Source: an uncultured Methanobrevibacter sp.
GTDB lineage: Archaea; Methanobacteriota; Methanobacteria; Methanobacteriales; Methanobacteriaceae
Direction of reading: 5' to 3'
DNA length: 64,000 nt
NCBI GenBank assembly: GCA_900314635.1
Contig: OMVY01000010.1
Span: 1 to 64,000, forward strand
Positions 57,012 to 64,000 of the stretch are shown in pieces. The notes below the pieces were generated by a model. The model was given only the letters and a program-made list of their open reading frames with translations, made no database searches and was not told where the DNA came from. The stretch's first letter is position 1. Each line of letters starts with the position of its first letter. A program made the translations under genes and the position numbers.

Positions 57012-58979
57012 TTAATTTTCAACTTCAATTTTCTTCCAGTAGGAGACATTGTCCTCTGTTTTTGTAACCTCGACATAGCCTTTGCGCTCAAGGCTCTTTA
57101 ATATGTTCTTGATGTTACCAAAGGAAACGTTCTTGAATGCGACTTCATTGATATAATTCTTAACAGCCAAGGTGTCCATTTCCTCATCAGGAAGCAATTG
57201 ATAGATTTGGGATTGGATGGAATTCAAATTCTTAAGCTGAGGAGCTGTAAGCTTTTCATAAAGATCCTTGATTTTCTCAAACTCTTCCATGGAATCCTTG
57301 TATTCATTGATCTCGGCTCTCAAGTCATCAACTTCAGTATTGTTCTTAAGCGCTTCGATTTCAGCCTTCAAATCAGTTAATTCCTTGTTAAGCTCTGCAT
57401 TGTCAGCTTTCATTGATTCCAAAGCTTCATCCTTTTCCTTAAGCTCGTCATCTTTTGAGGAAGCTTCGACATTTATTATGCCATCATCATCCTCATCATC
57501 TGTATCCTCGACAACCTTGAAGCGAACCTTGTTTTCTTTTGCAAGCTCCAGCTCCCTTTTAATCTCATTCAATTCATCCAGTGACTTGTTGTCAAGAGAT
57601 GTAGGGTTAAGCTTCTCTTCTGGGGATCCCTTAATCTCTGAGGCAATGGCTTCGGTTCCGGATATTTCAAAGAAGAGATCCTTGACTTCATTCAAACGCT
57701 GGATTTGCTCTTCCTTCTTATCCAATTCATCTTGAATACGTGAGAATTCCTCTCTGGAAACAGACTTGTCCTTGAGCATCTTGATTTCAAAGTCCTTCTC
57801 TCTGATTGTGACGTTTTTGGAATCAATCTCCCTCTGCAATGCTACAAGATTGTCCTTGTTGACTATGTTGTTCTTCAAGTCAAGGATTGTTTCCTTTTGA
57901 GATACTACAAGATCATTCAATTCCTTGATTTCAGCATTCTTCTCATCCACGGCAGTCAGTGCATCGGACAATTTCAAATTCGCATCATCATAGTCTGACT
58001 GGGAAGCTGCAAGTTGAAGCTTCAAGCTGTCTGATTCCTGTTTGAGCTCCTTGTTCTCGCTTTTAATTGAGAGGATTTCATTATCCTTTGCAAGAAGGTC
58101 GTTTTCCTTGGAAGCTGATTCATTCAATGCATTCTGCAATTTAAGATTTACTTCACTGAGTTCCAATGATTTGAATCTTTCAAGTTCGTGGTCAAATGAC
58201 TCTTTCAATCCAGATAATGATTCATTGAGATCTGTAAGTTCTGAAACCTTGTTTTCAAGACGCTCTATCTTCTCATCCTTGGAATTTAAAAGCTCCTTGG
58301 ATCTGGTCAAAACTTCGATATTGTGATTTACAGAAGTGGTCAGTTGAAGGATTTCACGTTCCTTGGAACTTAATTCACTATCATGCTTAGCCTTCAAGCT
58401 TGCTATTTCATCATCCTTTGATTTTATATCCGCATCGAATTTAGTGAGGAAATCGCTGAGCTCGCGGCTTTTGGATTTCAAATCCTCGTCATATTTAAGT
58501 TCCAAATCGCTTATTTTCTTATCCTTGGATTCTGCTTCCGCCTTCAATTTCAATATTTCATTATCCTTCTCAAGAAGAGACTCCTGATTTCTAATGGATT
58601 CCTGAAGCTTGATTCTTAAATCTGAAATCTCATCATCCTTGATTTGAATGGTCTTTTCTGATTCTTCCCTTACAGCAGACAATTCATTATCCTTTGCAAG
58701 GAGGGATTCGCGGGCTTCGCTTTTTATGGTGGAAACCTCTTCATCCTTTATTTTCAAGGTTTCTTCAGTTTTTGATTTCAAATTAAAAATTTCAAGGTCT
58801 TTTTCATTCAAGGCTTCTTCAGATTCCTCTTTCAACCTATCGTAATCTTCACGCTCAACTAAAAAGTTCTGCTTTTCCTTTAATTGGATGATTTCCATCT
58901 TTAACTTGTTGATTTCAAGCAATGAAGATTTAACTAACTTCTGTAGTCTTTCGCTATCATCTTGATTGTCAAATGCCAT
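57012..58979 (-). CDS. Long coiled-coil protein with C-terminal winged helix
   Basis: 655 residues. Residues 10 to about 460 are a nearly unbroken coiled coil with repeated segments of the form KDxEIxxLK (for example AKDNELSAVREESEKTI, IKDDEISDLRIKL). A break with acidic sequence (VEDTDDEDDDGIINVEAS, about 495) and a second coil lead to a winged-helix domain at 585-655 (SIQSQIYQLLPDEEMDTLAV, LKSLERKGYVEV, SYWKKIEVEN). No Walker motifs, so it is not an SMC ATPase. A DNA-binding or chromosome-organising role is inferred only from the wing. GTGAT precedes the ATG. Confidence 0.75.
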   Translation of the reverse strand: MAFDNQDDSERLQKLVKSSLLEINKLKMEIIQLKEKQNFLVEREDYDRLKEESEEALNEKDLEIFNLKSKTEETLKIKDEEVSTIKSEARESLLAKDNELSAVREESEKTIQIKDDEISDLRIKLQESIRNQESLLEKDNEILKLKAEAESKDKKISDLELKYDEDLKSKSRELSDFLTKFDADIKSKDDEIASLKAKHDSELSSKEREILQLTTSVNHNIEVLTRSKELLNSKDEKIERLENKVSELTDLNESLSGLKESFDHELERFKSLELSEVNLKLQNALNESASKENDLLAKDNEILSIKSENKELKQESDSLKLQLAASQSDYDDANLKLSDALTAVDEKNAEIKELNDLVVSQKETILDLKNNIVNKDNLVALQREIDSKNVTIREKDFEIKMLKDKSVSREEFSRIQDELDKKEEQIQRLNEVKDLFFEISGTEAIASEIKGSPEEKLNPTSLDNKSLDELNEIKRELELAKENKVRFKVVEDTDDEDDDGIINVEASSKDDELKEKDEALESMKADNAELNKELTDLKAEIEALKNNTEVDDLRAEINEYKDSMEEFEKIKDLYEKLTAPQLKNLNSIQSQIYQLLPDEEMDTLAVKNYINEVAFKNVSFGNIKNILKSLERKGYVEVTKTEDNVSYWKKIEVEN

Positions 58980-59473
58980 TTTATCACTAACTATTAATTA
59001 AAGTAGAATTAGATAAAATTAGCTTAAAATATAATATAACTAATTTTTTAACTAGGAAAATTAATTTAAATTCTAAGAATCGAATCTTTATCTAAAATAA
59101 TTCTTATAATTTACTAAAATATTAACTAATTCTTTACTTTAATGATTCATTAAATTTAAAAGTCAATTTGTAAATATTTAATGATTTAATTTATAAATTT
59201 TAAACTATTTAAAGTTTAACCTAATTTAAGCTAGAATTAAATTTTTTAATACTGATTTTTAAGTTTTTAAAATAAAAAAAGTGAAAAAATAGTGGAAAAT
59301 AAAAGATTCAACTTAAAAAATTAAAAAAATAAAAAAAACAACTTCAAAAAATTAAAAAAATAAAAAAATTAGAACTAAAAAACAATAAAAAGATACAACT
59401 TAGAAAAAAATGAAAAAAATAGAAATTAAAAAACAGAATATGATAATTCTGATTTTTAAAAATATGACTAAAT
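58980..59473. other. AT-rich gap upstream of the coiled-coil gene
   Basis: No gene. A low-complexity repeat (CAACTTAAAAAATTAAAAAA near 59310 and CAACTTCAAAAAATTAAAAA near 59339) lies past the asd stop. TATA-like minus-strand elements are near 59030. Confidence 0.4.
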
Positions 59474-60523
59474 TTAGAGTATCTGTTTATTGATCAACTC
59501 TGCATTCAATATAGAAGCTCCTGCCGCACCTCTAATAGTATTGTGTCCAACAAGAACATATTTTAAACTGTTTTCCATTGCAGCATCCTTTCTGAGTCTT
59601 CCAACAGTAGCAGCCATTCCTCCGCTGGCATTTCTATCCATTCTAGGCTGAGGCCTGTCATCTTCCTCTCTGACAATGACTGGATGTTCAGGAGCGGAAT
59701 ACAAGCCTAATTCCTGAGGAAGGCCTTTGAATTCGCTCATGACCTTTTTAACCTTTTCAATGTCAACATCTTCATCAAGTTCCAGGAATACTGCTTCGGT
59801 ATGACCATCGACAACAGCCACTCTATGACAGGAAGCACTTACAGGGAAATCTGCAGGTTTAACCTCATCGCCGTCAAGAGATCCAAGAAGATAAAGAGTC
59901 TCGGATTCCATTTTTTCCTCTTCACCGCCAATGTATGGAATGATGTTGTCCAATATTCCCATAGAAGGAACACCATTATATCCTGCTCCAGAAATAGCCT
60001 GCATGGTTGAAACATAAAGCCTGTTGATGTTGAAGTTATCAAAGATAGGCTTTAAAGTCAGAGTCATTGCAATAGTGGAACAATTAGGGTTTGTTACAAT
60101 GAAACCGTCCCAGTTGTTGTGTTTCTGCTGAGCATCAATCATGTCAAGGAACTGAGGGTTGACTTCAGGAATTACTAAAGGAATGTCCTTCTTCATCCTC
60201 ATTGCACTTGCATTGGAAGCTACAACAAAGTCTTTCGCATATGCTTTTTCAACTTTAGCTGCAAATTCTGTAGGAAGGGATGAAAATACGATTTCCACAT
60301 CCTTGTCCATTTTTGCAGGGTCTGTTTCAATTACTTCAATGTCTTTTACCTCTTCAGGCATTGCATCATTCAAATACCAGGTGGTAGCATCCTCATATCT
60401 TTTGCCTGCTGATTTTCCGGAAGCCGCAAGAGCAGCGATTTCGAAATCAGGATGTCCTGCAAGCAGAGAGATGAATCTCTGACCTACCATACCTGTTGCA
60501 CCAAGTACACCTACTTTTACCAT
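59474..60523 (-). CDS. asd: Aspartate-semialdehyde dehydrogenase
   Basis: Reduces aspartyl phosphate to aspartate semialdehyde, the branch point to lysine, threonine and methionine. NADP-binding [13 protein letters not shown] at the N-terminus, active-site Cys148 in NPNCSTIAM, and the later [13 protein letters not shown]. 349 residues, the archaeal/fungal-type length. AAGGATATGAT precedes ATG. Fourth gene of the lysC-dapA-dapB-asd operon, 55 bases after dapB. Confidence 0.96.
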   Translation of the reverse strand: MVKVGVLGATGMVGQRFISLLAGHPDFEIAALAASGKSAGKRYEDATTWYLNDAMPEEVKDIEVIETDPAKMDKDVEIVFSSLPTEFAAKVEKAYAKDFVVASNASAMRMKKDIPLVIPEVNPQFLDMIDAQQKHNNWDGFIVTNPNCSTIAMTLTLKPIFDNFNINRLYVSTMQAISGAGYNGVPSMGILDNIIPYIGGEEEKMESETLYLLGSLDGDEVKPADFPVSASCHRVAVVDGHTEAVFLELDEDVDIEKVKKVMSEFKGLPQELGLYSAPEHPVIVREEDDRPQPRMDRNASGGMAATVGRLRKDAAMENSLKYVLVGHNTIRGAAGASILNAELINKQIL

Positions 60524-60578
60524 TTTATCATATCCTTAATACGTGTTAAAAATAATCATCAATTATAAAACAATTTAT

Positions 60579-61403
60579 TTATTCATTAAAACCTAAAACA
60601 TCAGACATGTCGCTGATTTTTCCGCTTTCAGCGGAATTGATGTATCTTAAAGCTCTGATTACACCGGAAATGAATACGGTTCTAGTATGAGCCCTGTGAT
60701 TGATTTCCAATCTTTCACCATCACCGACATAAATAACGGAATGGTCTCCAACTATGTCTCCACCGCGGATTGCATGGACACCGATTTCCTCTTTTGTTCT
60801 TTTACCAACATGTCCTTGTCTGCCGTATACTCCAACCTCTGCAGGGTCTCTCTCAAGAGCTTCAGCGATTACATTGAAGGCAGTCATTGCAGTTCCAGAA
60901 GGAGCATCCTCCTTTTGATTGTGGTGAGCTTCGATAATCTCGATGTCATAATCATCAAGGATAGGAGTCAGATCCTTCAATACTTTGAAGAACACATTTA
61001 CTCCGATTGAGAAGTTTGAAGTTATTACAGCTTTGACATTGTTTTCCTTGATTACAGCGGCATTTCCTGCAGCCTGTTCATCTGAGAATCCGGTAGTACC
61101 AACTACAAGGTTTACTCCGCATGCAGCAGCGGTTTTAATGGTTTCAACAGCTGCAAAAGCAATAGTGAAGTCAACAAGCACTTCAGCTCCTGATTCCTTT
61201 AAAGCTTTCTCCAAATCTTCAGAGCCTACAATAGGAACGCCAATAGGACCGATTCCTGCTTGTTCACCTGCATCTTTTCCTGCTAAAGGAGTGTTTGGCA
61301 TTTCAATAGCAGCTACAACTTCCATGTCATCTTGTTCAGTAATTTTTCTTATAATACCGGAGCCCATTCTTCCAGCAGCTCCAGTTACAGCAACTTTTAA
61401 CAT
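60579..61403 (-). CDS. dapB: 4-hydroxy-tetrahydrodipicolinate reductase
   Basis: Second step of the lysine branch, NAD(P)H-dependent. Rossmann motif VAVTGAAGRMGSGI, VVGTTGFS, and the substrate signature IEAHHNQKEDAPSGTA with the catalytic His-His and Lys. 274 residues. GAGG precedes ATG. Lies between dapA and asd in one direction. Lysine or diaminopimelate is needed for protein and, in this order, for pseudomurein peptides. Confidence 0.96.
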   Translation of the reverse strand: MLKVAVTGAAGRMGSGIIRKITEQDDMEVVAAIEMPNTPLAGKDAGEQAGIGPIGVPIVGSEDLEKALKESGAEVLVDFTIAFAAVETIKTAAACGVNLVVGTTGFSDEQAAGNAAVIKENNVKAVITSNFSIGVNVFFKVLKDLTPILDDYDIEIIEAHHNQKEDAPSGTAMTAFNVIAEALERDPAEVGVYGRQGHVGKRTKEEIGVHAIRGGDIVGDHSVIYVGDGERLEINHRAHTRTVFISGVIRALRYINSAESGKISDMSDVLGFNE

Positions 61404-61556
61404 AATATCCTCTTTAATAAAATTTTGTATTCTGAAAAGTCAAATTGTGAAAATAAAAAATAATTTACAAGTTTTCAGTAAATTAAAACAATATCTATGG
61501 TCTGAATCCTATAAAATATCAATTAAAGATATGCAGACATTATTTCCAATAATTAC

Positions 61557-62450
61557 TTAGATAATATCATACTGTTCCAATACAGCTTTTAATTCTGCTC
61601 TGTGCTCGTCAAGTAATGGAACCAAAGGCAGTCTTAAAGGACCTGCAGGAAGACCCATCATTGTCATGGCCTCTTTTGCAGGAACAGGGCTGGTTTCGAT
61701 GAACAATGCTTTGATAATATCGAATAACTCAAAATGGATGTCTCTTGCAGCATCGAAATTGCCGTCAAGGGCATAATTTACCATATTAACCATTCTGACA
61801 GGATCAATATTTGCTGATGCGCTGATTACACCTCTTGCACCTATTGACATGAGAGGCAGAGTCAGCTCATCGTTTCCGGATAATAAAACAAACTCGTCGT
61901 CGAGTCCTTCATCTCTTAAGAGTTTCATAGTTTTATTGGATTTGTCAACATCAGAGTCAGCTTCTTTAATTGCAGTTATCGCATCGATTTTTGCAAGCTC
62001 GACAATGGTTTCACTTGTCAGGTTAAGACCTGTACGGGATGGAACATTGTATGCAATCATGTCAATGTCGGTTGCATCAGCAATAGCTTGATAGTGTGCA
62101 ATGACACCATGTTGCTGAGGTTTGTTGTAATATGGGGTGATAAGGAGAGTCATGTCTGCTCCATAATCCTCAGCTGCTTTTGTCAAGCTTATGGCTTCAT
62201 CAGTTGCATTGCTTCCAGTTCCGGCGATTGTAGTCACTCTTCCATCAACCTCGTCAACAAGTATCTTGATTACTTCCTGATGTTCCGGATGTGATAAAGT
62301 AGCAGACTCACCAGTAGTAGGAGCAGCAACCAATCCATCAACATCTCTTTCAATCAGCCAGTTAATATTTTGCCTGAAACCTTCTTCATCTATAGAGCCA
62401 TCTTTCAAGAATGGAGTTACCATAGCAACAGCAGTACCTTCAAATATCAT
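61557..62450 (-). CDS. dapA: 4-hydroxy-tetrahydrodipicolinate synthase
   Basis: Condenses pyruvate with aspartate semialdehyde. TIM-barrel signatures: [16 protein letters not shown], the catalytic Tyr in YNVPSRTG, and the Schiff-base Lys in [11 protein letters not shown]. The frame opens at a GTG at 62459, but the ATG at 62450 ([11 protein letters not shown]) with AGGTG upstream is preferred, giving 297 residues. Upstream of dapB by about 150 bases. Confidence 0.96.
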   Translation of the reverse strand: MIFEGTAVAMVTPFLKDGSIDEEGFRQNINWLIERDVDGLVAAPTTGESATLSHPEHQEVIKILVDEVDGRVTTIAGTGSNATDEAISLTKAAEDYGADMTLLITPYYNKPQQHGVIAHYQAIADATDIDMIAYNVPSRTGLNLTSETIVELAKIDAITAIKEADSDVDKSNKTMKLLRDEGLDDEFVLLSGNDELTLPLMSIGARGVISASANIDPVRMVNMVNYALDGNFDAARDIHFELFDIIKALFIETSPVPAKEAMTMMGLPAGPLRLPLVPLLDEHRAELKAVLEQYDII

Positions 62451-62829
62451 TTTCAACACCTATTTATAAAATATTAAATTAATTATCATTTGAAAATCTT
62501 TTAAAACATATTTATTCTTTAAAAATATTTAAAACGTTAAATTAATAATTTAAATTCAAATTTTAATTTTTTAATTTTTCAAGATTTGATAGAAATTATA
62601 AAAAAATTTGCTTATTTTAAAATCTTGAATTCATAAGATTCATAAAAAAATTCATCAGCTAATAAATTTTTAATCCATACCTGTATTAAAAATCTATGCA
62701 ATAATAAACCGCAAATCCAGTTTAACTTAAATTTAATTTCTAAAAAAATAAAGCAATCTTAAATTTAATTAAACAAAAAATAAGACTTACAATTTACCAA
62801 TGACCAGAAAAAAATAAAGAATGCGGAAG
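62451..62829. other. Gap between lysC and dapA
   Basis: AT-rich, no gene. A TATA-like element for the minus strand near 62620 could give dapA-dapB-asd an additional promoter separate from lysC. Confidence 0.35.
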
Positions 62830-64000
62830 TTATAAAACTTCCTTTATTAAATTGTAAGCTTTCTTACCATCTTCCCAATCAACGAATACAACAACAGCAG
62901 TTTGGGATGAGGAAATTTCAACAATGTTCAGGTTGTTTTCCTTAAGAGGAGTGGTAATGATTGAAATAATACCAGGAGTGTCAATGAATTCCGGACTGTT
63001 CATAATCAGCATTGCAATGTCTCTTCCAAGGGAAATAGAACTTAAGCTTTCCTCTTCGATAACCAACTTGTGAAGCAGGTGGTATGCTTCATCAGCATCA
63101 TCCTTGTCAAGGAATGCTGTAATTGAGTTCTGACCTGCGGAAATTCCATATATGTTGATTCCTGCATTGTAGATTACGGTAGTGATCTTGGAAAGCAGAC
63201 CGACTTGATTGAGCATGTTTTCTCCAACAACAGCCACTACAGAAATAGGCTCCGGATGCATGGTAACGGATTTATGCATGGAGTCCTCAAACGGGCCTAC
63301 GATAGTTGTTCCAGGGTCTGACAAATCACCTTTTTCAAAACTGATTATTTTGGCGTTTATATTAGGGTCTTTGTAAATCAAAGCGTGAGGATGCAGCACT
63401 TGAGCTCCATGAGTAGCCAGATCCCTCATTTCCTCCACGGAAATATAATCCAGCTTTTCAGCTTCCTTTATTTTATTAGGGTCTGTAGACATTACTCCGT
63501 TAACATCTGTGACAATGATTACATTGTCTGCTTCGAGGCAGTGCCCTAAAAGGAATGCAGTTACATCACTGCCGCCTCTTCCAAGAGTGGTGATTTCTCC
63601 ATCCTCGGTTTTTCCTAAAAATCCGCAAACAATAGGAATTATTCCTTCATCTAAAAGCTTCATGAGACCTTGGGCTTTTTCTTCGGTTATCTCATAGTCG
63701 ATCTTTGCCTTGGCATAGTTGTTATCAGTAATTACAGGCCATAATTCATGAGTTGGATCAATGAATTCTGATTTTACGCCCAAGGATTCGACAACTGAAG
63801 AAAAGACTCTTATGCTGGTCCTTTCACCCATTGATAAAATTTCCGCCAATTGCTTTTCGGTGATTTCCTTTCCAACGGACTCATCAGCAATAGCTATTAA
63901 GTCATCAGTAGTCTTGTTAATAGCTGATACTACAACGACTATCTTGTTGCCCTTCATATATTCATTCACAACAGACTGCGCCGCCATTCTAATTCTCTGT
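62830..64000 (-). CDS. lysC: Aspartate kinase (5' end outside the window)
   Basis: Phosphorylates aspartate, the committed step of the aspartate family. Visible portion about 390 residues: [14 protein letters not shown], the [12 protein letters not shown] loop, [12 protein letters not shown], then two ACT domains ([20 protein letters not shown] and [20 protein letters not shown]) that normally bind lysine or threonine for feedback control. The frame stays open to the window edge ([10 protein letters not shown]), and the family's N-terminal KFGGTS motif is missing, so the true start lies beyond position 64000. The ATG at 63987 is internal. Confidence 0.95.
   Translation of the reverse strand, partial: QRIRMAAQSVVNEYMKGNKIVVVVSAINKTTDDLIAIADESVGKEITEKQLAEILSMGERTSIRVFSSVVESLGVKSEFIDPTHELWPVITDNNYAKAKIDYEITEEKAQGLMKLLDEGIIPIVCGFLGKTEDGEITTLGRGGSDVTAFLLGHCLEADNVIIVTDVNGVMSTDPNKIKEAEKLDYISVEEMRDLATHGAQVLHPHALIYKDPNINAKIISFEKGDLSDPGTTIVGPFEDSMHKSVTMHPEPISVVAVVGENMLNQVGLLSKITTVIYNAGINIYGISAGQNSITAFLDKDDADEAYHLLHKLVIEEESLSSISLGRDIAMLIMNSPEFIDTPGIISIITTPLKENNLNIVEISSSQTAVVVFVDWEDGKKAYNLIKEVL

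Noticed and set aside
63509-63987. Aspartate kinase start at 63987
   Set aside because: The frame remains open to the window end and the conserved N-terminal KFGGTS region is missing, so the gene is cut by the edge.

Overview
The window looks like the chromosome of a methanogenic archaeon of the order Methanobacteriales, most likely Methanobrevibacter or a close relative. Reasons: methenyl-H4MPT cyclohydrolase beside an archaeal-type thymidylate synthase and a core methionine synthase, an archaeal membrane-anchored Lon, a thermosome subunit, archaeal HMG-CoA synthase and thiolase, an archaeal PheRS beta chain, TATA boxes instead of -35/-10 promoters, strong GGAGG/GGTGAT ribosome binding sites, and very AT-rich intergenic DNA. 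The genus is inferred from gene content and order and was not tested by any search.

Layout. 0.6-9.1 kb: ADP-forming acyl-CoA synthetase, then a cysteine block (cysS, a Cys-rich HTH regulator, cysE, cysK), then DNA repair genes ogt and nth. 9.2-12.9 kb: aroA, a stand-alone CARF-domain protein and a secreted M14-like (AstE/AspA) protein. 13.2-21.7 kb: a complete type I restriction-modification operon (hsdR-hsdM-hsdS) with two additional hsdS cassettes that have no start codon, a tyrosine recombinase and inverted repeats. I read this as a DNA-inversion system that switches methylation specificity, and it is the most striking locus here. 21.9-31.1 kb: valS, a small His-rich membrane protein, pheT, zinc-ribbon proteins, YjbQ-like enzyme, Mrp/NBP35 ATPase. 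31.4-42.8 kb: a repeat-bearing surface protein, a C_GCAxxG_C_C protein, mch, thymidylate synthase, a metallo-beta-lactamase fold enzyme, methionine synthase and partners, hypB, hypA, prs and two membrane proteins. 43-50.5 kb: lonB, cobQ, thiolase and HMG-CoA synthase (first steps of the mevalonate route to archaeal lipids). 50.8-56.8 kb: two tRNA-Gly genes, a tandem pair of half-size membrane proteins, a methyltransferase, the thermosome, and a cyclase fused to DUF3781. 57-64 kb: a long coiled-coil protein with a C-terminal winged helix, then the aspartate-family operon lysC-dapA-dapB-asd, with lysC running off the right edge.

Themes. (1) The hsd locus carries at least five target-recognition domains and the enzyme that may shuffle them. 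(2) The sequence TAAC-N3/4-GTTA occurs at the promoters of both cysE and cysK, next to a Cys-rich HTH protein that could bind it. (3) Several genes are followed by short tandem duplications that include the stop codon and last codons of the gene (aroA, DUF1890 gene, cyclase-DUF3781 gene, C_GCAxxG gene). (4) An orphan CARF domain is present although no CRISPR array or cas gene is visible in the window.
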